The translations under genes were made by a program, and so were the position numbers. The notes below the pieces were generated by a model. It ran no database searches, was not told the origin of the DNA, and was given only the letters and a program-made list of their open reading frames with translations. From Tepidiphilus sp. (lineage in GTDB: Bacteria; Pseudomonadota; Gammaproteobacteria; Burkholderiales; Rhodocyclaceae), in the NCBI GenBank assembly GCA_028684345.1, contig JAQUGB010000064.1:1-9065 (forward strand): DNA of 9,065 nt. The letters run 5' to 3'. Each line of letters opens with the position of its first letter. Position 1 is the first letter of the stretch. Positions 1 through 7,662 of this stretch are shown here, piece after piece.

Positions 1-3000
1 TGGGAAACCAAACTCGCAGCCCGCATCCACGACCCCGCCGAAAAGGCGCTCGTGCTGCTGCGCGACCCGGCCGGACACGAGAATGGCACTTCGCTGGCGC
101 TTGCCCGCCTCACGGGGCTCGCCCCCTCGCCGCAAGATCTGGAAGACGCCGCCCTGGCGCGCACGGTCCTGCGCCGTGCGCTCGAGCCTTCCACCTACGA
201 GATGATCCGCCGGGCCGACTGGTGGGCCGCGGCCGCCGACCGGCCGCAGTGGCCCCTCGACGAAATCGAAGTACCGACGAAAGACGGAAAACGCAAAACC
301 TTGGCCGTGGCTTCCTGGGCGCAGGTCCATTGGACCAAAAAACCCATCCTGATCCACCCCTTGAGCGGCTCACCCCTCGACTTGGGCAGTCTCGTGACGA
401 CCGAGATCGAGGCGTTCAAGCAACGTGCCTTCGAGCACTTCTCGAGCCTGCTCGTCACGCTCGGCGCCAAGGAAGCAGACACTCCCGATTGGAAGAAAAT
501 CCTGCTCGCTTTCTGGCGTTTCGGCCCGGAGCTCGACGTCACGAATTCGGATGCGGAGGACAATCACCGGCTGGGACCATTGTGGGGCATGCTGCCGGCC
601 GACACGCGCATACCCGATCACACCATCTGGGATCATCTCGATCTCACCAGCGCCTTTGCCGGCGCTTTTGCCAGCGACCCCGAGGGAACGCCGGCGCTAC
701 TCTCCTTTTCCCTGGGACCGGTGCAGGAGTTCATTGCCGCCGCGCGCAAGATGGACGACCTGTGGGCCGGTTCGCACCTGCTCTCGCGCTTGTCCTGGGA
801 AGCGATGCGTCCCCTCTGCGAGGCGCTCGGGCCCGATGCCATCCTCTTTCCCCGCTTGCGTGGCATCGCGCTGGTCGATCGCTGGCTGATCCAGAACGAA
901 GAGCTGCCCGCTTCGCTCTTCGAGCATTGCGAATGGCGGCGAGGCACTACCGACGCCAATCCTCTCTTCGCCGCGGCGCTGCCCAACCGATTCGTCGCCC
1001 TGGTGCCGGCTTCCAAGGCCCGGGAACTGGCTGAACGTTGCCGCGATGCGGCGCGCGCCTGGCTGCTCGAACAAGGCTTGGCGAGCGTGGATCGGCTGCT
1101 CGAAGCCATCGGTGAGAAAACGCCCGACGCCGTCCGCCAGGAATCCCAAGCCCACGCCTACGCCCAGGTTCGCGATCAGCTCAAAGGCTTTCCCGAGGTG
1201 CACTGGTCGGCGATCCCCTTTTCGCTCGTGCACTGCCGCGACCCCGAGCGTCAACGCGACCTCGACACCCGCGAGTTGCAGGAGGCCATGGCGCCTTTCT
1301 ACGGTACGACGCCCGAAGAACCCGCCGGCTTTCTCGCTTCCGACGCCTGGCGGCTTTTGTCCGGCGGCATCGAGCTCACTACCCCCCAAGGACGAAAACT
1401 CACGTTCTTCGCGCCCAATCCCGGCGCGCTCTACCCCGCTTTCTATGAACTCGGCGAGCGGGCGTTGGCCGCGACCAAATCCCTGCGCGTATTCGATCAG
1501 CTGGAACAAAAGGGCTGGCGCGATTCGCTCACGGGCGAGTCCGAACCGCTGGCACTGCGCAAGGAAGAGCTATCCGAGCGGCAAAACGACACTTCCCTGT
1601 GGGCACGGGTTGCACACCGCAAACTCTCCTGGGCCAAAAGGAACGAACGGCTCGGAGCACTCGGCACCATCAAGCGTCTGTGGCCGACCCGCTTTGCCGA
1701 GGAAGTCAAGGACGTGCTGCATCAGGTGCCGGCGCGCTTCGTCGTCACCACCCACACCATGGCGCTCGCGCATCAGCTCGAGCGCTGGCTTGAAGCCGGA
1801 GGCAAAATCGATCCAGCCCTGCGCACCGACATCGAACGGCGTCGCAATCTCGAATCCGTTGCCTTGCCGCGCCGGCTCGCCCGTCGCTACGGCAAAAATG
1901 AAGAAGCATTTCCTTTGGCCGGGCTGCTGCCCGCCCTTCTCGAAGAGCTCGAGGACGAGGCAAACGACGAGGCCGCGGCCAAGGAAGCGGCCGAGCGCGA
2001 GCGCCTACTGCGGCGGGCGCTGGCTGGAGACGGGAACGAGGCGCCGCTCGAAACCTACTACGCCCTCCTGCTGATGGACGGGGATCGCATGGGCGCCATT
2101 CTCTCCGGCGAGGACGAAGCCGGCACCGCCATCCCCTTTCGCGAGAGTTTCCATCCCCAAGTACGGCAAGCTTTCGACGCACGCGCAAGCCAGCATCCCA
2201 CGCTCGAGCGCTACGGCAAGCAACGGCGGCCCGTCTCACCCGGCCGGCACCTCGCCATTTCCGCCGCGCTCGGTGATTTCGCCCAGACGGTGGCGCGCCA
2301 CGTCGTCGAGGAAGAACACCTGGGCCGCATTCTTTATGCCGGCGGCGACGACGTGCTCGCCATGCTGCCAGTGGCCGACGTGCTTTCCTGCGCCCAGCGT
2401 TTGCGCCATGCCTATAGCGGCACTCTGCCGGAAGACGCCGACATGGACTGGGGCGAACTCGCCAAAGACCCGGCCGGATTACACTGCAAGAACGGTTTCG
2501 CCTGGTTGCGCGGTCGCCTCATGCGCATGATGGGCGAGCGCGCCACGGCTTCCTGTGGGGTGGTCATCGCCCATCACCAGGCCCCCCTGTCGGCGGTGCT
2601 GCGCGAGCTGAGGTCGGCCGAGCGGCGCGCCAAGAGCGAGGGCGGCCGCAACGCGTTTTCTCTCTCCATTCTCAAGCGCTCGGGCGGCGCGCTGCGCTTC
2701 ACCGCCCCTTGGGGCGAGCCCCTCGCCCTGCTCGTCGCCCTGCGCGATTTTCTCGCCCACGAAGACGTCTCACGGCGGGCGGTCTATCACACACTCACCT
2801 GGCTCGCCGACCTCCCCGACCCGCGTGCTGAAAAAGAAATGTTCCGCGCCCTGCTCGCCTACCAGTTCGTCCGTCAGTCCGGTCCGGCCTGGCGCGCCCG
2901 AGCAGACAAGCTGGCTGAGGGGATCACCCACCTCGCCACGACCTGCCCAGGCGAGGCACGCGACTGGCTCGCCAACTACCTCGCAGTGGCCGAATTCCTC

Positions 3001-3072
3001 GCCCGTCAAGTACGGGCACGAACGCCCGCGGGCACTCCGATCCACGCCCATTCGCCTCAGGAGGTCGTATGA
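1..3072 (+). CDS. cmr2: Cas10/Cmr2, large subunit of type III-B Cmr complex (5' end cut by window)
   Basis: Cas10 senses target RNA bound by the Cmr complex; in this family it makes cyclic oligoadenylate and can cut DNA. The reading frame is open to base 1, so the true start lies upstream. The GTG at 52 is not the likely start because it would remove an HD motif (IHDPAEK, H10-D11, counted from base 1). A second conserved stretch of the HD region is PDHTIWDH (residues 205-212). The first palm-like domain begins at SFSLGPVQEF (from residue 235). The cyclase palm has MDGDRMG (692-698) and GGDD (781-784, bases 2341-2352), both with their metal-binding aspartates. EGGRN follows near residue 880, then a helical C-terminal domain. 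At least 1023 residues are present, close to full size for the family. The usual CxxC zinc-knuckle pairs are not visible. The stop overlaps the cmr3 start (ATGA). Confidence 0.96.
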   Translation, partial: WETKLAARIHDPAEKALVLLRDPAGHENGTSLALARLTGLAPSPQDLEDAALARTVLRRALEPSTYEMIRRADWWAAAADRPQWPLDEIEVPTKDGKRKTLAVASWAQVHWTKKPILIHPLSGSPLDLGSLVTTEIEAFKQRAFEHFSSLLVTLGAKEADTPDWKKILLAFWRFGPELDVTNSDAEDNHRLGPLWGMLPADTRIPDHTIWDHLDLTSAFAGAFASDPEGTPALLSFSLGPVQEFIAAARKMDDLWAGSHLLSRLSWEAMRPLCEALGPDAILFPRLRGIALVDRWLIQNEELPASLFEHCEWRRGTTDANPLFAAALPNRFVALVPASKARELAERCRDAARAWLLEQGLASVDRLLEAIGEKTPDAVRQESQAHAYAQVRDQLKGFPEVHWSAIPFSLVHCRDPERQRDLDTRELQEAMAPFYGTTPEEPAGFLASDAWRLLSGGIELTTPQGRKLTFFAPNPGALYPAFYELGERALAATKSLRVFDQLEQKGWRDSLTGESEPLALRKEELSERQNDTSLWARVAHRKLSWAKRNERLGALGTIKRLWPTRFAEEVKDVLHQVPARFVVTTHTMALAHQLERWLEAGGKIDPALRTDIERRRNLESVALPRRLARRYGKNEEAFPLAGLLPALLEELEDEANDEAAAKEAAERERLLRRALAGDGNEAPLETYYALLLMDGDRMGAILSGEDEAGTAIPFRESFHPQVRQAFDARASQHPTLERYGKQRRPVSPGRHLAISAALGDFAQTVARHVVEEEHLGRILYAGGDDVLAMLPVADVLSCAQRLRHAYSGTLPEDADMDWGELAKDPAGLHCKNGFAWLRGRLMRMMGERATASCGVVIAHHQAPLSAVLRELRSAERRAKSEGGRNAFSLSILKRSGGALRFTAPWGEPLALLVALRDFLAHEDVSRRAVYHTLTWLADLPDPRAEKEMFRALLAYQFVRQSGPAWRARADKLAEGITHLATTCPGEARDWLANYLAVAEFLARQVRARTPAGTPIHAHSPQEVV

Positions 3073-4226
3073 GCGCTTTTTTCCTTCGGGCCCTCGATGT
3101 CCTGCACTTTCGTGGCAACCAGAGTTTCGGCGACCCCGGCAGCTACGGCCAGACCCAACGTCTTCCCTGGCCCTCGGTGGCATCCGGGGCGCTGCGCTCG
3201 GCCCTGCTCGTGCGCAAGGATTTGAAGCCGACGCCGCGCGACGGGTGGACGGAACCCGACCCGGAACTCGGCACGCCCGATCGCCCCGGCCGATTTACCC
3301 TACGCGGCTGGACCCCTGCCTGGCGCAAAGGAACGCACCTCGAACGACTCCTGCCCCTGCCCGCCGATCTCGTGGTGCAGCGCCACGGTCAGGAACTCCT
3401 CGTACGCAAGCTTCGCCCCGTGAGCCTGCACCCCAAGCTTGCCGCCAGCACTCCCCTGCCGCACGTGGCGGTACTGGCGGAGGCCCGGCGCATCAAGCCC
3501 GAGGGCGGCTACTGGCTCGATGAAACCGGCTGGGCTGCCTACGTACGCGGTGAGCCGATCCCGCCGCAGCATCTGGTCTCCGACCAGGCGCTGTGGCGCC
3601 TGGACGAGCGTGTCGGTATCGGCCTCGACGAACGGCGCCGCGCCGCAGCCGATGGCAAGCTCTTCTCGCTGCAAGCGCTCGCTCCGCGCCACGACGGCCG
3701 CGAAGTCGGTTACCTCGCCGAGACCGAAGGAGCGGCATTCCCCGAGCGCCTGTCGCTGCGTCTGGGCGGAGATGGCCGCGCCGCCATTGCCGAAGCGGTT
3801 TCCGTCGATCCGCTGCCGCAGCCCGATCCTCACCAGATGCAGCAAGCACGGCGCTGCCGTCTGGTGCTCACCACCCCCGGGCTCTTTCCCCACGGCTGGC
3901 TTCCCACCGGGGCCGATCCTGCCGAACGCCGTAACGACGGTGCCGTGCGTTTTGCCCTGCATGGTCTGCAGGGCTGGATCGTCGCCGCGGCGCTGCCTCG
4001 CGGACAGGTCGTCTCCGGATGGGATCTTGCCCGCTGGCGTCCCAAGACCGCCTTGCGCAGCGTCCCCATGGGCAGCGTCTGGTGGCTCGAGCTCGACGAA
4101 GGCATCCCCCCTGAATCCTACGCCAAGCTTGTCGCGCAAGGACTATGGGATGAGACGCAGTACGATGGAGATCCCCGTCGCGCCGAAGGTTACAACCGCA
4201 TCGCCTTTGCCCTGTGGAATGATTGA
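3069..4226 (+). CDS. cmr3: Cmr3, type III-B RAMP protein (Cas5 group)
   Basis: Cmr3 is the Cas5-like RAMP subunit that, with Cas10, caps the crRNA 5'-handle end of the Cmr complex. The 385-residue product starts with a typical Cmr3 N-terminus: DVLHFRGNQSFGDPGSYG (about residues 9-26), then PWPSVASGALRSALL, matching the family pattern in which a flexible F/G segment precedes P-P-S-x-x-x-G-A-x-R. The C-terminal half has GLFPHGW, the conserved VPMGSVWWLEL strand, and an AEGYNR element close to the end, where RAMP proteins carry a glycine-rich loop. The start is well supported: AGGAGG at 3059-3064 lies 4 bases before the ATG, and the ATGA overlap with the cas10 stop indicates translational coupling. 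No truncation or frameshift is seen. The identification rests on motif recognition and on its position between cas10 and cmr4. Confidence 0.93.
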   Translation: MSAFFLRALDVLHFRGNQSFGDPGSYGQTQRLPWPSVASGALRSALLVRKDLKPTPRDGWTEPDPELGTPDRPGRFTLRGWTPAWRKGTHLERLLPLPADLVVQRHGQELLVRKLRPVSLHPKLAASTPLPHVAVLAEARRIKPEGGYWLDETGWAAYVRGEPIPPQHLVSDQALWRLDERVGIGLDERRRAAADGKLFSLQALAPRHDGREVGYLAETEGAAFPERLSLRLGGDGRAAIAEAVSVDPLPQPDPHQMQQARRCRLVLTTPGLFPHGWLPTGADPAERRNDGAVRFALHGLQGWIVAAALPRGQVVSGWDLARWRPKTALRSVPMGSVWWLELDEGIPPESYAKLVAQGLWDETQYDGDPRRAEGYNRIAFALWND

Positions 4227-4233
4227 CCCGACC

Positions 4234-4238
4234 AAGGA
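4234..4238 (+). promoter_or_regulatory. Ribosome binding site deciding the cmr4 start
   Basis: AAGGA lies 7 bases before the ATG at 4246. The in-frame ATG at 4219 overlaps the end of cmr3 and has no purine-rich site in front of it. The 4246 start also puts the N-terminal strand of the RAMP fold right at the beginning of the protein, as in other Cmr4 proteins. Confidence 0.7.
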
Positions 4239-4245
4239 CCGCACC

Positions 4246-5181
4246 ATGTTCGAACGCCATGCCGCCCTCTTCCTCTACGCCGTCAGCCCCGTCCATATGG
4301 GCGCCGGGCAAGCCGTCGGCGTCATCGACAACCCCATCCAGCGCGAACGCCACACCAACCACCCCTGCGTTGCCGGTTCCGGCCTCAAAGGGGCGGTACG
4401 CCATGCTTGGAAAGCGCTCGCCGCCGAGACCTCGGCGATCGAGGCGCACCTCACCGCCCTTTTTGGCCCCGAGGCTGGCAGCAATGCGCTGCACGCCGGC
4501 GCGGTGAGCTTCGGCGATGCCCAACTGGTGGTCTTCCCCGTGCGCTCGCACAAAGGCGGTTACGTCTATGCCACCTGTCCCACCGCCCTCGCCCGAGCCC
4601 GCCGTCTGCTGAGCCTGCTCGGTCTCACCCCCAGCTGGCCCGAGCTGCCGGATCTCGCAGAAGGTCAATGCCTGCTCGCCGACCCGGCGCTGCTCTCCGG
4701 CGACAAACTACACCTCGAAGCCTTCGAGTACGACGCCCGGATCAATGAGAAACTCGCCGAACTGGGCAAGGCGCTCGCGACCGATGCCCTGCCACCAGCC
4801 GGCGACTCCCCGGATCCATACACCTTTTTCCGCGAAAAACTGGCCCGTCATCTTGTGGTCCTCGAAGACGGTGATTTCGCCTACTTCGCCGAGAATGCCA
4901 CCCTGGTGGAGACCCACGTGCGCATCGACGATGACACCGGCACCGCGGCCGACGGCGGACTCTTCTACACCGAAAACCTCCCCCCCGAGAGCCTGCTGCT
5001 CGCGCCGGTGCTCGCGAGCGGCACCCGCACCGGCGGCGAAGAGCTCGGAGCCGACGACGTGATGGAACAACTGCGCACCGCGCTCGATGGCCGTCTGCTG
5101 CAAATCGGCGGAGATGCCACCACCGGCCGCGGCCTGGTGCTCGCCCGCGTGCTCGACCAACGGCAGGAGGGATCACGATGA
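4246..5181 (+). CDS. cmr4: Cmr4, backbone RNase subunit of the Cmr complex (Cas7 group)
   Basis: Cmr4 is the Cas7-like subunit that polymerises along the crRNA and cuts bound target RNA at regular 6-nt steps. The 311-residue product begins MFERHAALFLYAVSPVHMGAG and continues with GVIDNPIQRE, a Cmr4 hallmark. With this start, His17 and Asp28 fall where the family has its N-terminal His and its catalytic Asp (Asp26 in Pyrococcus furiosus Cmr4), so target RNA cleavage is expected to be intact. GSGLKGAVRHAW (near residues 45-56) is the conserved G-S-x-x-K-G-x-x-R segment. FYTENLPPES (from residue 240) and the glycine-rich loop IGGDATTGRG (287-296) complete the RAMP fold. The gene starts 19 bases after cmr3 and overlaps cmr5 by ATGA. 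A longer in-frame start at 4219 is possible but less likely. Confidence 0.95.
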   Translation: MFERHAALFLYAVSPVHMGAGQAVGVIDNPIQRERHTNHPCVAGSGLKGAVRHAWKALAAETSAIEAHLTALFGPEAGSNALHAGAVSFGDAQLVVFPVRSHKGGYVYATCPTALARARRLLSLLGLTPSWPELPDLAEGQCLLADPALLSGDKLHLEAFEYDARINEKLAELGKALATDALPPAGDSPDPYTFFREKLARHLVVLEDGDFAYFAENATLVETHVRIDDDTGTAADGGLFYTENLPPESLLLAPVLASGTRTGGEELGADDVMEQLRTALDGRLLQIGGDATTGRGLVLARVLDQRQEGSR

Positions 5182-5534
5182 AAGAGACGCTCGAACAACG
5201 GCGCGCGCGCCATGCCTGGCAAAAGGCCCAGGAAGGGATCCAGCGACATGGCAAGGATTACGTCAACGTCGCCAAGGGTCTGCCCGCCCTCATCATGAAT
5301 TCCGGGCTGATGCAGACGCTCGCCTTCCTTCACCAGAAAGGAGGCGCGCACGAGCAACTGGCTGGGCATTTGCGCGACTGGCTCCATGACCATCTCCGTA
5401 CCCCCCGCGATTTCGAAAACTGCATGCAGGCGCTCTTCGTCGCGCAAGCCCGCGACTTCCAACGAATCACCACCGAGTCCTTGGCCTGGCTGAAGTGGCT
5501 GCGCCAGATGGCAAGCGCCCTGCAAGGAGACTGA
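5178..5534 (+). CDS. cmr5: Cmr5, small subunit of the Cmr complex
   Basis: Cmr5 is the small all-helical subunit that stacks beside the Cmr4 filament and helps hold crRNA and target RNA. The product is 118 residues, in the normal size range. It starts with basic helix RRARHAWQKAQ and contains YVNVAKGLPALIMNSGLMQTL (split as AKGLPALIMNSGL near residues 32-44), the typical Cmr5 core in which a helix is followed by P-x-x-I-x-x-x-G-L. Later come the DWL helix and a C-terminal LAWLKWLRQMA helix. The start follows AGGAGG (5165-5170) by 7 bases and overlaps the cmr4 stop as ATGA, so translation is probably coupled. It has no catalytic residues, as expected for this family. Confidence 0.93.
   Translation: MKETLEQRRARHAWQKAQEGIQRHGKDYVNVAKGLPALIMNSGLMQTLAFLHQKGGAHEQLAGHLRDWLHDHLRTPRDFENCMQALFVAQARDFQRITTESLAWLKWLRQMASALQGD
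5524..5530 (+). promoter_or_regulatory. Ribosome binding site deciding the cmr6 start
   Basis: AAGGAGA sits 6 bases before the ATG at 5537, just after the cmr5 coding end begins to close. The earlier in-frame ATG at 5495 lies inside cmr5 and adds residues unlike a RAMP N-terminus. Confidence 0.75.
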
Positions 5535-5536
5535 TC

Positions 5537-6790
5537 ATGCCTCTTGCCGCCGTACCCCGTTATCTGGGGCAAGATTTCAATCAGGCTTCTTCCGGCCTGC
5601 GCTTCGGCCTCTATCTCCCGATCTGGACCGACCGTTGGAACAAGGACGATGCCGCTGCGCGCGATGCCTGGCGGCAAGTCACGCGACTAGACAAAGACGG
5701 GCGTGAAGCGATGAAAGCCATCAACCTGCGATTCGATGCGCTAGCCTCCACCCTGCCCGAATCGTCCCGTCTGCGGCTCGAAGCCGTGGCCACCGCCCCC
5801 TTCACCACGGGGCTGGGCAACGAGCATCCGCTGGAGAACGGGTTCGCCTTCCTCTTCCCCTACGGCATTCCCTACCTGGCTGGCAGTGGCGTCAAAGGCG
5901 TGTTGCGCCGGGCGGCACAAGAGCTCGCCCGCGGCGACTGGGGCGAGGACACCCCCTGGTTCGGACTGGATCAGCCTTCCTTCACGCTGAAATCACGAAA
6001 CCTCTCCCTGTCCGTGATCGACGTGCTCTTCGGCCGCGAACCCGCCGCAGGGGACGGTGAACACGTTCGCGGAGCGATCGACGTCTGGGACGTGGTTCCG
6101 TGCATCGAAGGAGATTCCCTCCTCGTCGAGATCATGACGCCGCACCAATCCCATTACTACCAAGACGGCGAACCCCCGCACGAATGCGCCGACCCCATCC
6201 CCATCCCCTTTCTCACGCTCGCTCCGGGCGCACGTTTCGTCTTTCGCCTACGCTGCCACACCGAACATCTCACTCGGCTCACCCGCGAGCCCCGTCCTGA
6301 CGCCTCCTCGCTGCTCGCCGTCGATGGCGAAGGCAAGGCGCGGTGGCAGGAACTCCTGGAAGTCGCCTTCGCGCACGCCTTCGACTGGCTCGGTTTCGGC
6401 GCCAAAACTTCCGTGGGCTACGGCGCGATGCAGCGGGACCCTGCCGCCGAAGCCAAACACTACGCCCAAGAGCAAGCCGCCAGAGAAGCGGCGCGCAAGC
6501 AAGCCGAAATAGAATCCTTGTCACCCCAGCGCCGCCGCATCCAAGCCTTCATCGACTACGCCGAAAAGGAACTGGAACGCCCCCATCGCCCCAAGAGCAA
6601 GATCGGGCAGAGAGACTATCAGGAAGCCCAGAAACTGGCCAAGGATGCTCAAGCCGCCGATTGGAGCGCGGAAGATCGCGCCGCTGCCCGGCAAGCAATC
6701 GAAACCTACTTGCCCCGCCTTGCGGATATCTCTCTCAAGGACATCCGCAAGAAGCTCGAACTCGACAAACTCTCTCCACAAACCCCATGA
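5537..6790 (+). CDS. cmr6: Cmr6, type III-B RAMP protein with a helical C-terminal extension
   Basis: Cmr6 is a Cas7-like RAMP subunit found at the crRNA 3'-end side of the Cmr complex. The predicted product is 417 residues. The RAMP core includes FTTGLGNEHPLENGF (from residue 89), the signature segment GSGVKGVLR (116-124), and the terminal glycine-rich loop GFGAKTSVGYG (ending near residue 296). After the loop there is an additional tail of about 110 residues that is rich in Ala, Gln, Glu, Lys and Arg and looks helical, including QEQAAREAARKQAEIE and a KSKIGQRDYQEAQKLAKDAQ stretch. Many Cmr6 proteins end soon after the loop, so this tail is a lineage-specific addition of unknown role. The gene begins 2 bases after cmr5 and its TGA overlaps the cas6 ATG. 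The chosen start is supported by a good ribosome site. Confidence 0.92.
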   Translation: MPLAAVPRYLGQDFNQASSGLRFGLYLPIWTDRWNKDDAAARDAWRQVTRLDKDGREAMKAINLRFDALASTLPESSRLRLEAVATAPFTTGLGNEHPLENGFAFLFPYGIPYLAGSGVKGVLRRAAQELARGDWGEDTPWFGLDQPSFTLKSRNLSLSVIDVLFGREPAAGDGEHVRGAIDVWDVVPCIEGDSLLVEIMTPHQSHYYQDGEPPHECADPIPIPFLTLAPGARFVFRLRCHTEHLTRLTREPRPDASSLLAVDGEGKARWQELLEVAFAHAFDWLGFGAKTSVGYGAMQRDPAAEAKHYAQEQAAREAARKQAEIESLSPQRRRIQAFIDYAEKELERPHRPKSKIGQRDYQEAQKLAKDAQAADWSAEDRAAARQAIETYLPRLADISLKDIRKKLELDKLSPQTP

Positions 6791-7662
6791 GCCCGATGCT
6801 CCAGCTGCGCGTGCCCGTGCGGCTCGTCCAGCCCCCCCGCGGCCGATTTCTCGGCAACGAGCTGCGCGGTGCTTTTGGCCAAGCCTTGCGGCGGCTCTCC
6901 TGCCTCACGGCAGCGCCTTCCTGTAAAGGCTGCCCGGTGCGCCGACGCTGTGCCTACGGCGTGGTCTTCGATCCCGAAGCTCCCCCCGACCCGCTACACC
7001 CCTCCCTGCGCGACGGCATTCCGACCTACGTGGTCGAGCCGCCCCCCTATACACCCCAGCCGGTGCAAGAGCCGGTCGTCTTCGCCCTCACCCTGCTGCC
7101 ACCAGCGGTTCGCCACGCCGACATCATCGAGCGGGCGCTGCGCCGGGCCTGGGGTAACCACCCCCGCCTGTGCGGCGGCTGCCAGGCGAACGGGCCGATC
7201 GAGCGAACACTCTTGCCACCGGTAAGGGAACTGCCGGAAGAAACGATCGGCGAGCGCCTCGTACTCGAATTCGACACCCCCCTGCGTGTCGAGCAGCATG
7301 GCTCGGTGGTTGCCGACGCCAAACGGCTACGTCCGGCCGACCTCGCCCGCCTGCTCGTGCGCCGGCTGCAGCAATGGGATCAACTCAGCGGCGAGCGCCT
7401 ATCCACCCTCGCCGCCGACCCCACCCTTTGGCAGGCGATCACGATCGACGCACGCGACCTCTTCCCTGTCGACCTGCACCGCTACAGTTGCAGCCAAGGG
7501 CGCAGTCATCCGCTCGGCGGACTGCTCGGCCCCCTCGAAGTGCATGGCCCCCGCAACAGCCTGCGCGCCCTGCTGCCCCTGCTCAGGCACGCCGAACACC
7601 TGCACCTGGGCAAGCGCACTGCGTTCGGGCTGGGGCGGTTCCGCCTGCGCGGCTCTGGCTGA
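6787..7662 (+). CDS. cas6: Cas6-family pre-crRNA processing endoribonuclease (RAMP)
   Basis: This 291-residue protein matches the Cas6 family of the CRISPR_Cas6 (PF10040-like) type that accompanies type III systems; its expected job is to cut precursor crRNA within the repeats. Visible features: N-terminal strand and GRFLGNELRGAFGQALR helix; a cysteine cluster C39-x6-C46-x2-C49-x5-C55 followed by YGVVFDP, typical of this family and possibly metal-binding; a second CGGC near the middle; GGLLGPLEVHGP; and the C-terminal glycine-rich loop HLGKRTAFGLGRF (273-285). I cannot assign the catalytic residue from sequence alone. The ATG overlaps the cmr6 stop (ATGA), and no Shine-Dalgarno site is visible, so translation probably depends on cmr6. 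An ATG at 6796 is an alternative start. It is the last gene of the operon. Confidence 0.87.
   Translation: MSPMLQLRVPVRLVQPPRGRFLGNELRGAFGQALRRLSCLTAAPSCKGCPVRRRCAYGVVFDPEAPPDPLHPSLRDGIPTYVVEPPPYTPQPVQEPVVFALTLLPPAVRHADIIERALRRAWGNHPRLCGGCQANGPIERTLLPPVRELPEETIGERLVLEFDTPLRVEQHGSVVADAKRLRPADLARLLVRRLQQWDQLSGERLSTLAADPTLWQAITIDARDLFPVDLHRYSCSQGRSHPLGGLLGPLEVHGPRNSLRALLPLLRHAEHLHLGKRTAFGLGRFRLRGSG

Noticed and set aside
697..1509. Open antisense frame of 270 codons within cas10, and a similar one of 279 codons at 3300-4139
   Set aside because: They lie fully opposite well-recognised Cas genes, have low-complexity GC-driven composition and no recognisable domain. Long shadow frames are expected in GC-rich DNA.
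3439..4245. Upstream in-frame extension of cmr4 into cmr3
   Set aside because: The added 269 residues are Ser/Pro/Arg-rich out-of-frame translation of cmr3; the Cmr4 domain begins at 4246 with its own ribosome site.
5495..5536. Longer cmr6 start inside cmr5
   Set aside because: It overlaps cmr5 and lacks a ribosome site, whereas the ATG at 5537 has AAGGAGA at good spacing.
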